The notes under the pieces: generated by a model
What the model was told of the DNA's origin: nothing
The model's database searches: none
What the model saw: the letters and a program-made list of their open reading frames with translations, nothing else
Shown: positions 12,138-20,039 of the stretch, one piece after another
Layout of the letters: each line of letters starts with the position of its first letter
Position numbering within the stretch: position 1 is the stretch's first letter
Position numbers and translations under genes: made by a program
NCBI RefSeq assembly: GCF_000373365.1
Contig: NZ_KB891241.1
Location: 124,001-188,000, forward strand
Length of the DNA: 64,000 nucleotides
Origin: Parafrankia discariae
Lineage (GTDB): Bacteria; Actinomycetota; Actinomycetes; Frankiales; Frankiaceae
Direction: 5' to 3'

Positions 12138-12149
12138 TAGGTTTCGGGT
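12138..12149 (+). promoter_or_regulatory. -10-like TAGGTT, leaderless promoter of the Hsp70-like gene
   Basis: TAGGTT (12138-12143) is followed after 6 nt by the GTG start at 12150. No Shine-Dalgarno sequence is present, consistent with a leaderless mRNA for the Hsp70-like/J-like pair. No HrcA (CIRCE) or HspR-like inverted repeat was seen next to it. Confidence 0.55.
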
Positions 12150-14036
12150 GTGGTGCGACAAGCGGGCGGGCGGGCGGGGCCGAACACCGGCACGGTTTTC
12201 GGCATCGATCTCGGGACGACTTTCAGTTGCCTGGCGCGGGTCTCCGGCGCCGGAGACCCCGAGATCATCCCGTTGATGGACGGGGCGCGGACCCTGCCGA
12301 GCGTCGTCCTGTTCGTCGGCCAGGACGACTACATCACCGGTGAGACCGCGCGCCGCCTGGCGCGGGCCCGTCCCGACGACGTGTGCGCCCTGGTCAAGCG
12401 GCGGATGGGCGACGGCGACTGGCGGTTCGTGACCCATGGGGCGGCCTGGTCCGCCCCGGCGGTGAGCGGGCTGATCCTCAAGGCGCTCGTGTCGGACGCC
12501 GGCCTGACCACCGGCGAGCCCGTCCGGGACGTGGTGATCACCGTCCCGGCCTACTTCGGCGACGAGGAGCGGCGGGCCACTGTGCTCGCCGGCGAGTACG
12601 CCGGCCTGAACGTCGTGGACGTCATCAACGAGCCCACCGCCGCCGCGCTGTCCTACGGCTTCGCCCGCTTCGAGGTCGGCAGCCGGCGGACCCTCGCCGG
12701 CCCGGGCACGATCGCCGAGGAGGTCGCGCTCGTCTACGACCTCGGCGGCGGGACGTTCGACGTCACCATCGTCGAGCTGGCCGACCGCCGGGTGTCCGTC
12801 GTCGCCACCGACGGTGATCACCAGCTCGGCGGGGCCGACTGGGACGAGAAGATCGTGCTGTTCCTCTCCGACCGTTTCCTCGCCGCCCATCCCGAGGCCG
12901 ACGACCCGCTCGACGACGGCGAGGCGGCCCAGGAGCTGCAGCTCGCCGCCGAGCGGGCCCGCATCGAGCTGACCGACGCGACGTCCACCGTGGTTACGGT
13001 CAGTCACGGCGGCAGGTCGCTGGACATCACGCTCACCCGGGACGAGCTGGAGCGGCTCACCGCCGGCCTGCTCGACCGCACCGTCACGCTGACCCGGGCC
13101 GCGATCGACGCGGCCCGGGAGCGCGGGGTGCGCGGGATCGACCGGGTGCTGCTCGTCGGCGGGGCCTCGCGGATGCCGGCGGTGGCCCGGCGGCTGGCCG
13201 CGGAGCTGTCCGTCCCGGTGGAGCTGACCGACCCGGATCTCGCCGTCGCCCGCGGCGCCGCGATCTACGGCGAGAAGAAGGCGCTGGAGCGGATGGTCGC
13301 CGTCGACCTGGTCACCCGTGGCCAGCTGGTGGACGGCGCCGCCGTCGACACCGCGGCCGCCGCGGACCTCGACGCCGCGTGCGCCCGGCTGGCCGACGCC
13401 CTCGGGCTGTCCGCCGAGCGGGTCCGGCGCACGGTCGAGGTCCAGGTCGTCAACGTGGTCTCCCGTGGCTTCGGGGTGCTCGCGCTGAACCGGTTCGGTG
13501 ACCAGGGCGCGGTCTTCCTGGTACACCGCAACGACCGGCTGCCGGTCGCGGTCCGCCGCCCCTTCGGAACGGTACGTGACGATCAGGACACGGTGACCGT
13601 CTACGTGGTGGAGCAGGCCGGCGGGGTCGAGTCACCGCGGGTCGAGGACAACAAGGTGATCGCCGAGGCGGAGATCACCGGAATCCCACCGGGCTATCCC
13701 GCCGGAACCCAGATTGAGATCATGTTTCGGATGGGCTTCGACGGCATCCTCGAGGTGACGGCACGCCACGAGGGGCTCGCCGACCGGCCGCTGACCGTCC
13801 GGGTGGAGACCTCGGCGGCGCTGAGCCAGGCCGACGTCGCCCGCGAGCGGGAGCAGGTCGCCCGGGCGCGGCGCGAACGCGGCGAGGGGCCTTTCGGCTC
13901 CGGGCCGTCGGGCGCTGGGCCGTCGGGCGCTGGGCCGTCCGGTGGCGGCGGCGCGGGAGACCCGCTGCGCAAGAACCGGCCCGGGGACGACCGCGGCGGG
14001 CTGGGCGGCTCGCCCGGCGCGCCCGGCTGGACGTAG
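12150..14036 (+). CDS. Hsp70-like ATPase without helical lid
   Basis: A 628-residue Hsp70-family protein. The nucleotide-binding domain looks competent: GIDLGTTFSCLA (phosphate 1), VKRRMG with the catalytic-type Lys (about residue 82), NEPTAAALSYGFA, DLGGGTFDVTIVEL (phosphate 2) and LLVGGASRMPAV (adenosine). Between this domain and the beta substrate-binding domain sits an extra helical segment of roughly 45 residues (about 380-425), and the usual VLLLDVTPLSLG linker is replaced by VEVQVVNVVSRGFGVL. After the beta domain (about residue 560) the chain has only a short charged helix and a Gly/Pro/Ser tail with GPSGA repeats, so the alpha lid is missing. There is no grpE or dnaJ beside it. It is not the housekeeping DnaK; a 863-residue partner follows after 95 bp. 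Confidence 0.9.
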   Translation: MVRQAGGRAGPNTGTVFGIDLGTTFSCLARVSGAGDPEIIPLMDGARTLPSVVLFVGQDDYITGETARRLARARPDDVCALVKRRMGDGDWRFVTHGAAWSAPAVSGLILKALVSDAGLTTGEPVRDVVITVPAYFGDEERRATVLAGEYAGLNVVDVINEPTAAALSYGFARFEVGSRRTLAGPGTIAEEVALVYDLGGGTFDVTIVELADRRVSVVATDGDHQLGGADWDEKIVLFLSDRFLAAHPEADDPLDDGEAAQELQLAAERARIELTDATSTVVTVSHGGRSLDITLTRDELERLTAGLLDRTVTLTRAAIDAARERGVRGIDRVLLVGGASRMPAVARRLAAELSVPVELTDPDLAVARGAAIYGEKKALERMVAVDLVTRGQLVDGAAVDTAAAADLDAACARLADALGLSAERVRRTVEVQVVNVVSRGFGVLALNRFGDQGAVFLVHRNDRLPVAVRRPFGTVRDDQDTVTVYVVEQAGGVESPRVEDNKVIAEAEITGIPPGYPAGTQIEIMFRMGFDGILEVTARHEGLADRPLTVRVETSAALSQADVAREREQVARARRERGEGPFGSGPSGAGPSGAGPSGGGGAGDPLRKNRPGDDRGGLGGSPGAPGWT

Positions 14037-14131
14037 GCCGCCGCCCTGCGCTGGTGGCGCCGGCCGTGCCGGAAGGGGCGGGCCGGCGCCGGACGGAACG
14101 GCCGGAGAGCGTGACGGAAAGGGAGTCCACG

Positions 14132-16723
14132 GTGCTGCCCTTCGACTCGAACGACTACCGGCGGCGCGTGCTCGCGGCCGTGCACGCCCGTGGCGGCGCC
14201 GAGCAGAGCGACCCCTTCGAGCTGTACGACATCCCGATCGAGGAGGCCGGCCGGCTCGGCGACGAGCAGGTCCGCGCGCGGATCGACGCCGTCTGGGCGT
14301 TCTGGCAGCGCAGCCGGGACCATCCCCGCTACCGGGGCGTGATCATCGCTTTGCTGGGCCTGCACGACGAGCTGTCCGCAGCGCTCGCCACCGCCGCGTC
14401 GCGCGCCGAGCTCGCCGCCCGGGTCGGTGCCGCGCGCGAGGCGCGGGACGGCGAGCGCTTCGCCGAGCTCGACGCCGCCGTCCGCCGGCTGGTCAGTCGG
14501 TTCGGTGGCCTCCCCGAGGACAAACTGGCCGGGCTGCGGGCCCTCGCCGCCGCGCACGGCGTCGACGACGCGGCGTTCGCGACGCGTACCCGCAGGTACC
14601 GGGTGCTGCCGGTGGGCGCGTCCGAGCGGGCCGGCGCGGCGACGCCGCGCCGACCCGTCCCGGCCGAGGTGCTGCGCCAGATCCGGGCCGACCTCGACGA
14701 GCTCGGCCGGATCGCGGGCGTGACCCCGCCGCGGAGCCTGTTCGACCTGCTGGGGGTCGCCCCGGGCGCCGGCCGGGAGGAGATCAGGGCCGTGCGCGAC
14801 GCCGCCGCGGCCCGTAACCGCGAGCGCCGGCCGGACCGGCGGCGGGCCCTGCTGGACGATCTGCTCACCGCCGTGCGGGCCCTGCTCGTCGACGGCGACC
14901 CCGAGGCGTATCTGGACGCGCTGGTCGAACCCGTGCGGGCGGTGCTGCGCCCGCGGGTCGCCACCGCCGTGCTCATCGAGGACCGCCTGCTGCCCTCGGC
15001 CGCCGCCGAGCTCGTCGCCCAGGCCGAGGCGGAGGGCCTCGACCCCGGCCGGGCGCGCGCGGTCGTCGCCGACCTCGCCCGTGAGAACGGGGTGGACGCG
15101 CCGGTCGTCGCCTCCGGCCCGCGGCCCGGGGGCGGCTCACCCGCCGGTGGGCCGGCCACGGGCGCGGCCTTCGACGGCGACGGTGACGCCGGTGCTGGTG
15201 CCGGTGCCGTGCCGGGGAGCGGTGGTCCGGGCCGCCCGGTGCCGGTCAACCCGGTGCCGGTGCGTCCGGAGCCGGTGCGGGCCGCCGACTGGCAGAGCGC
15301 GCTCTCCCGGGCGCGGGCCGCGCTGCGTGCCGGCCGCCCGATCGCCGCCAGCGACGAGATCACCCGCGCCCGTGAGATCGCCGGCGAGACGCTGCCCCCG
15401 ATCCGGGCGGTCGGCGACGAGGTGGAGCGGGCCATCCGGGCGGCCGGTGAGCGCTGGCGCGCGATCGTCGCGGAGCTCGCCGCCAACCGCCAACATGCCG
15501 TGGTCCGCCTCGCCGACGAGCTGGCCCGCCTCGGCGCGGACGTGCCGGGCCCCGACGGACGCGTCCTCGACGAGGTGCTCGCGGCGGCCCGGGCCCGGTG
15601 CGCCCAGGCGGACGACCTCGTCCAGCGGGCCCGGGCGCGGTCCGGCCTGGAACGGAGCCGGCTCGCCCGCGAAGCGCTGGCGCTCGCTGCGGACCACGAT
15701 GAGGCACAGGAGCTGGCGGGTTTCTCCTCATCCGGCGACCATCAGCCGCAGCCGCAGCCGCAGCCGCAGCCGCAGCCGCAGTCCTCGGCGTCGGCGACAG
15801 CGGCGTCGGCCGGGCCGGCAGTGGGGGGATCCGGTGCCGATCCGCTCCCGGCCGCCGGCCGGCCGGGCGGGCCGCCGGCGGGCCAGCCGTGCGGGTCGCC
15901 GGTCGAGGCCGGCCGGCCCGCGCAGGCCGAGCGCGTCGTCGAGCCGCCGAGCGGCGTGACCGCCCGGTGGGACGGCGCCTCCGTGGTGATCAGCTGGCGG
16001 CCGACGCCCACCCCGGGCGAGGCCCGCTACCGGATCCGCCGGATCACTTCGGACGGCAACTCGCGCGCGGTCGGAGTCACCTCGGCCACGACCATCGAGG
16101 ACGGCGGTGTCTTCCGCGGCGCGTCGATCCCCGAGTACGAGGTGATCGCCGGGATCGACGGCACCTGGTCGCGCCCGGCCCGCTGGCCGAGCCCGACTCC
16201 CGCTCCCGTTCCCACCGCCGCTCCCGTTCCCACCGCTGCTCCGGTTCCCACCGCCGCTCCCGTTCCCGACCCCGCGGCGCGGATCGAGGTCGGGCAGCCG
16301 TCGTTCGTCGTGCCACCGGCCGGGCCGCGCACCGCGGCCGACGACGCGGGTCCCGTGTCCGACCTGCGGATGGTCGACGGACGCCTGTGCTGGACCTGGC
16401 CGGCCGGCTGCACGGAGATGATGGTCACGGCCCGGGCGGACCTGCCGCCGGCGGGCGCGCAGGAGCTCGGCTCCACCACGCGCAAGGTGACCAACACCCG
16501 TTACGACATCGACGGTGGCTTCCTGCTGCCGGCCGTCCGCCCACTGCACGTGGCGCTCTTCGCGTGCGTGCGGGTGCGCGGCGAACTGGTCGTCGCGGGC
16601 ACGGCGGCCGGGCGGTGCCTGGTCGACCCCACCGGTGTCCTGACCCTCGTCCGCCCGGAGCCGGGCGGGGGCGCGCAGGCCGCCGCCGCGGGTGTGGCCG
16701 GGAGCGTCCAGGAGGACGAGTGA
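14132..16723 (+). CDS. Multidomain Hsp70 partner with degenerate J-like modules and C-terminal beta domains
   Basis: I recognise no named family over the full 863 residues. Visible parts: an N-terminal module (about residues 18-75, DPFELYDIP... DHPRYRG) and a second one (about 200-265, SLFDLLGVAPGAGREEIR... RRPDRR) that both resemble J-domains. The second keeps the LGV-P-A-EEI helix I/II pattern but has RPD in place of HPD. Alanine/arginine-rich helices follow (300-540), then a (Gln-Pro)6 spacer, a fibronectin-III-like domain (about 605-690), a PAPVPTA repeat linker and a last beta domain with CWTWPAGCTEM. GTG at 14132 has GGGAG at 6 nt; earlier GTGs at 14054 and 14111 lack one. No membrane segment is visible. 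Likely co-transcribed with the Hsp70-like gene and probably its cofactor (inference). Confidence 0.75.
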   Translation: MLPFDSNDYRRRVLAAVHARGGAEQSDPFELYDIPIEEAGRLGDEQVRARIDAVWAFWQRSRDHPRYRGVIIALLGLHDELSAALATAASRAELAARVGAAREARDGERFAELDAAVRRLVSRFGGLPEDKLAGLRALAAAHGVDDAAFATRTRRYRVLPVGASERAGAATPRRPVPAEVLRQIRADLDELGRIAGVTPPRSLFDLLGVAPGAGREEIRAVRDAAAARNRERRPDRRRALLDDLLTAVRALLVDGDPEAYLDALVEPVRAVLRPRVATAVLIEDRLLPSAAAELVAQAEAEGLDPGRARAVVADLARENGVDAPVVASGPRPGGGSPAGGPATGAAFDGDGDAGAGAGAVPGSGGPGRPVPVNPVPVRPEPVRAADWQSALSRARAALRAGRPIAASDEITRAREIAGETLPPIRAVGDEVERAIRAAGERWRAIVAELAANRQHAVVRLADELARLGADVPGPDGRVLDEVLAAARARCAQADDLVQRARARSGLERSRLAREALALAADHDEAQELAGFSSSGDHQPQPQPQPQPQPQSSASATAASAGPAVGGSGADPLPAAGRPGGPPAGQPCGSPVEAGRPAQAERVVEPPSGVTARWDGASVVISWRPTPTPGEARYRIRRITSDGNSRAVGVTSATTIEDGGVFRGASIPEYEVIAGIDGTWSRPARWPSPTPAPVPTAAPVPTAAPVPTAAPVPDPAARIEVGQPSFVVPPAGPRTAADDAGPVSDLRMVDGRLCWTWPAGCTEMMVTARADLPPAGAQELGSTTRKVTNTRYDIDGGFLLPAVRPLHVALFACVRVRGELVVAGTAAGRCLVDPTGVLTLVRPEPGGGAQAAAAGVAGSVQEDE
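15743..15781. repeat. CAGCCG hexamer repeat (six units)
   Basis: Six perfect CAGCCG units plus CAG encode a (Gln-Pro)6-Gln spacer in the Hsp70 partner. An in-frame hexamer is prone to length change without frameshift, so the linker length may vary between strains. Confidence 0.9.
16202..16270. repeat. 18-bp coding minisatellite (PAPVPTA linker)
   Basis: Three 18-bp units based on GCTCCCGTTCCCACCGCC plus a partial fourth encode repeated Ala-Pro-Val-Pro-Thr-Ala. They form the linker between the two C-terminal beta domains of the Hsp70 partner. Confidence 0.85.
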
Positions 16724-16784
16724 GCCACGGCTGTCATCCGACCGCCGCGGTTTCCGCGTCCGGAGGGACCCGCGGGCGGCGTTG

Positions 16785-16797
16785 TATGGTTTCGATC
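16785..16797 (+). promoter_or_regulatory. -10-like TATGGT upstream of hisS
   Basis: TATGGT (16785-16790) stands 7 nt before a GTG at 16798, the spacing seen at the leaderless genes of this window. It would give hisS a leader of about 113 nt. Confidence 0.5.
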
Positions 16798-16824
16798 GTG
16801 CTTCTCCTGTCTCGACATCGGTGA
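16798..16824 (+). CDS. Possible 8-codon leader peptide before hisS
   Basis: A short frame starting at the predicted transcription start encodes M-L-L-L-S-R-H-R and stops. It contains one His codon (CAT) at position 7. The bases of codons 5-7 belong to an 8-nt segment complementary to a segment just before the hisS ribosome binding site. Speculative as a real peptide: one His codon is far fewer than in known his attenuators. Confidence 0.3.
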   Translation: MLLLSRHR

Positions 16825-16889
16825 TCGCCGCGCTTCCAGGGTCCGATGAGTGCGCCCCGCCCAGGCGTGCGCACGCAGCAGTGTCGAGA
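16810..16889 (+). promoter_or_regulatory. Complementary arms in the hisS leader (possible switch)
   Basis: TCTCGACA (16810-16817) is perfectly complementary to TGTCGAGA (16882-16889). The right arm ends 3 nt before the AGGAG ribosome binding site at 16893. The left arm overlaps the Arg-His codons of the short leader frame. A 12-bp palindrome, GCGTGCGCACGC (16865-16876), lies between the arms. Confidence 0.4.
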
Positions 16890-16909
16890 ACGAGGAGTTT
16901 GTCCCGGCC

Positions 16910-18229
16910 ATGGCCGACGCACCGATAGTCCGCCCCACCCCGGTCAGCGGGTTCCCCGAGTGGCTTCCCGACGTCCGGATGGTCGAGCTCCGCTGGCTCG
17001 ACACCATCCGCGCCACCTTCGAGCGGTACGGGTTCTGCTCGGTGGAGACCCCGTCGGTGGAGGCCCTCGAGGCCCTGATGGCCAAGGGGGAGACCTCGCA
17101 GGAGGTCTACACCCTGCGTCGCCTGCAGGCGGAGGACGACGACGACAGCGCGCGCCTCGGCCTGCACTTCGACCTGACCGTGCCGTTCGCCCGCTACGTC
17201 GCCGCCCACTTCAACGACCTGGTCTTCCCGTTCAAGCGCTACCAGATCCAGCGGGTGTGGCGGGGCGAGCGGCCGCAGGAGGGCCGGTTCCGGGAGTTCA
17301 CCCAGTGTGACATCGACGTCATCAACGTCGACAACGTCCCGCTGCACTTCGACGCCGAACTGCCCCGGATCGTGCACGAGGTCCTGACGACGCTCGCCGT
17401 CCCGTCCTGGACGTTGAACATCAACAACCGCAAGATCCTGCAGGGGTTCTACGAGGGGCTCGGGATCGGTGACCCGCTCGCCGTCATCCGGGCCGCGGAC
17501 AAGATCGACAAGATTGGTCCGGGTGGGGTCGAGGCGCTGCTGACGGGGCCGGTCGGGCTCACCGCCGAGCAGGCGCGTGCCTGCCTCGACCTGGCCCAGG
17601 TCAGGGGCTCCGACGCCGGTGTCGTCGACGAGATCGGCCGGCTCGGGGTCAAGTCCGAGCTGCTGACGGAGGGTCTCGACGAGCTGGCCCGGGTGCTGGA
17701 CGACCTGGCCGACCTGCCGGCCGGCTCCGTCGTGGCCGACCTGTCGATCGCCCGCGGCCTGGACTACTACACGGGCACCGTCTACGAGGCCAAGTTCGTC
17801 GACGCACCCGGATACGGCAGCATCTGCTCCGGCGGCCGGTACGACGACCTCGCGGGCACCTTCATCCGGCGCAACCTCCCCGGGGTCGGGATCTCGATCG
17901 GTCTCACCCGCATCTTCGCCAAGCTCGTCGCGGACGGCCTCATCGGCGCGGGCCCGTCCAGCCCGGCCCAGGTGCTCATGGTGATCCCCAGCGACGAGCG
18001 CCGGCCCGAGGCGCTCGCGACCGCCCGGCTGCTGCGCGGCCGGGGCCTCAACGTGGAGACGTACCACCAGGCGGACAAACTGGCGAAGCAGATCAGGTAC
18101 GCCTCACGCAAGGGCATCGGGCACGTCTGGTTCCCGCCGTTCGCCGACGACCGCCCGCACGAGGTGAAGAACATGGCCACCGGCGACCAGGGCCCGGCCG
18201 ACCCGGCGGTGTGGGCACCCGCGGGCTGA
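16910..18229 (+). CDS. hisS: Histidyl-tRNA synthetase
   Basis: HisRS charges tRNA-His. It has 439 residues. Class II motif 2 appears as RVWRGERPQEGRFREFTQCDID; the histidine-specific motifs are ARGLDYYTGTVYE and SGGRYDDL; GVGISIGLTRI is motif 3. The C-terminal anticodon-binding domain starts near residue 340 (QVLMVIPSDERRPEAL). ATG at 16910 (MADAPIVRPTPVSGFPEW) fits the family; AGGAG is 12 nt upstream, a little far. It is not next to relA, where another hisS commonly sits in actinobacteria, so a second copy elsewhere is possible. A GC palindrome follows the gene. Confidence 0.95.
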   Translation: MADAPIVRPTPVSGFPEWLPDVRMVELRWLDTIRATFERYGFCSVETPSVEALEALMAKGETSQEVYTLRRLQAEDDDDSARLGLHFDLTVPFARYVAAHFNDLVFPFKRYQIQRVWRGERPQEGRFREFTQCDIDVINVDNVPLHFDAELPRIVHEVLTTLAVPSWTLNINNRKILQGFYEGLGIGDPLAVIRAADKIDKIGPGGVEALLTGPVGLTAEQARACLDLAQVRGSDAGVVDEIGRLGVKSELLTEGLDELARVLDDLADLPAGSVVADLSIARGLDYYTGTVYEAKFVDAPGYGSICSGGRYDDLAGTFIRRNLPGVGISIGLTRIFAKLVADGLIGAGPSSPAQVLMVIPSDERRPEALATARLLRGRGLNVETYHQADKLAKQIRYASRKGIGHVWFPPFADDRPHEVKNMATGDQGPADPAVWAPAG

Positions 18230-18815
18230 CACCCGCTTGGACACCCGGAGGCGCCACCCGGGATGTCGCGGGGCCGCCTGAGCGCCACGCGGCCGCGCCG
18301 CCGGCCGGCGGCGCGGGAGACGGGCCGGTCGGTGGTCGCGGCCGCGTGGGAGACACGGTGCCCGCTGCGGGCGCGGAGCCGGCCGGGAGTTGACGGGGGC
18401 GGAGACCCCCGGCCGGACCGCGCCACTGGAGCGGGCACCGGACCCCTCGCCGACTGTGGCGAGGCGCCCACATCCGGTGTACCACGGCGCGTCGCCGGTG
18501 CCACCGCGGTGTTCCGGACGGGTCACCGGACGGGTAAGTGGGTGACGACACGGGCCGGTTGGGCGGTTCGAACGTAACCGGTCCGGTGCATGCCGATGCC
18601 AGCCGGCGGGCGTGGGTTGGTTTCTCGTCGTGGCTCCGTCGATGCTGCCGCCGGACGGCACCGGTGGAGCCGATACCGTGGGGCGCAGCCGCTCGTGTCC
18701 CGCGCCGAGCGGTTTGGACGCGGTCCGGCGCGTGCACCACCCTGGCGCGAACGCGGCCCGGCCGCGCGGACGTCCACGAGTGGAGACGGTGGAGGTCGCT
18801 GTGGTGGAGGTCGGA
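18230..18815 (+). other. 586-bp spacer between hisS and thyX
   Basis: Contains loose CACCCG repeats at about 13-bp spacing directly after hisS (18216-18260), the palindrome at 18293, and an inverted repeat CGGTT-N7-AACCG at 18564-18580 with TTCGAA at its centre. No gene can be supported; the visible frames look like GC-driven open frames. Confidence 0.5.
18293..18316. terminator. 24-bp perfect GC palindrome after hisS
   Basis: CCGCGCCGCCGG is followed directly by its reverse complement, 63 bp after the hisS stop. It could fold into a 10-bp stem with a tetraloop and act as a U-less terminator. Confidence 0.45.
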
Positions 18816-19634
18816 GTGCCTGACGAGATCGACGAGATCGACGAGACCGCCGGGTCGGAGCAGCTCGACGAGCCGAGCCCCGCCCCCGCGGCGGCCCGGA
18901 TGAAGGTCCAGGTCATAGCCCGAACGGAGTTCCTCCCGCCGGACGACGTCCCGTGGAGCACCGACGCCGAGGGCGGCCAGGCGCTCGCGGAGTTCGCCGG
19001 GCGCGCCTGCTACCAGAGCTGGAGCAAGCCGAACCCGGCGACGGCGACGAACGCCGGCTACCTGCGGCACATCCTCGACGTCGGCCACCTGTCGGTGCTC
19101 GAGCACGGAACGGTCTCGCTGTACATCACCGGTGTCTCCCGGAGCCTGACCCACGAACTCGTCCGGCACCGGCACTTCTCCTACAGCCAGCTCTCCCAGC
19201 GTTATGTCCCCGAGCACGACGCGGCGGTCGTCGAACCCGAGGTGATCGCCACCGATCCGGAGCTGCACGCCCTGTTCACCGAGGCGGCCGCCGCGTCCAT
19301 GGACGCGTACGCGCGGCTGCTGGAGGGCCTGGAGAAGCGGTTCGCCGACGTGTCCGCGCCGACCTCACGCCGCAAGCAGGCCCGTCAGGCCGCCCGCTCG
19401 GTGCTGATGAACGCGACCGAGACCAGGATCGTCGTCACCGGCAACTACCGTGCCTGGCGGCACTTCATCGCGATGCGGGCCAGCGAGCACGCCGACGTCG
19501 AGATCCGCGGGCTGGCGATCGCCGCGCTGCGCGCCCTGCGGGGCGTGGCGCCGAACGTCTTCGCGGACTTCCGGGTGACCACCCTCGACGACGGCACGGA
19601 GGTGGCTTCCAGCCCGCTGGTCGGCGAGGGCTGA
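18816..19634 (+). CDS. thyX: FAD-dependent thymidylate synthase ThyX
   Basis: ThyX makes dTMP from dUMP using methylene-tetrahydrofolate, FAD and NADPH. The signature RHRxxSxxxxR is present as [48 protein letters not shown] and [18 protein letters not shown] match mycobacterial ThyX closely. Two starts are possible. GTG at 18816 has GGAGG at 5 nt and adds 28 acidic residues. ATG at 18900 ([11 protein letters not shown]) matches the family start but has no ribosome binding site. The first is preferred, giving 272 residues. In Streptomyces thyX is followed by dapA; here three other genes lie between. Confidence 0.95.
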   Translation: MPDEIDEIDETAGSEQLDEPSPAPAAARMKVQVIARTEFLPPDDVPWSTDAEGGQALAEFAGRACYQSWSKPNPATATNAGYLRHILDVGHLSVLEHGTVSLYITGVSRSLTHELVRHRHFSYSQLSQRYVPEHDAAVVEPEVIATDPELHALFTEAAAASMDAYARLLEGLEKRFADVSAPTSRRKQARQAARSVLMNATETRIVVTGNYRAWRHFIAMRASEHADVEIRGLAIAALRALRGVAPNVFADFRVTTLDDGTEVASSPLVGEG

Positions 19635-20039
19635 CCGCGGCCGGTGGCTGGCGCGGCGCCCGGCGGGGCTGTCGCGCCGGCCCAGGGCCGTCCATCCAGG
19701 CCGTTCATCCAGGCCACCCAGGCCGATCGGGGGTGCCGTTCGGGAAGGCCGTCCCGGCCGCGGGGCGTCGAAAGGGCCGCCCGGCCGGGGCCGGGCCGAC
19801 ACTCGCAAGGGACCACCGGCCCGGCGTTCACGCGACGTTCGCCCCGGTTTTGTCCGGGCGGAGTTAACCAGGTCCAGCCTTACAACGGATCAGCGTTCCG
19901 TCCGGTGTCGAGGGAACGATGGTGGGGCCGCCGGCGGCGATACCGGCACCGGTACAGCACCCACACGGCAACGACACAGGCGAGGCACGGTACAGACGAG
20001 GCAACGGCGCCGAGGCGGGACCAGCTGGAGAGGGCGGGC
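19635..20039 (+). other. 405-bp spacer between thyX and xfp
   Basis: Includes three short repeats of ATCCAGGCC/ACCCAGGCC (about 19690-19722) and an AT-richer patch near 19861 (GAGTTAACCAGG) that may belong to the xfp promoter. No gene is supported. Confidence 0.45.

Noticed and set aside
18564-18580. GGTTCGAAC considered as the T-arm of a tRNA gene
   Set aside because: No matching acceptor, D or anticodon arms can be drawn around it; only a short inverted repeat is present.
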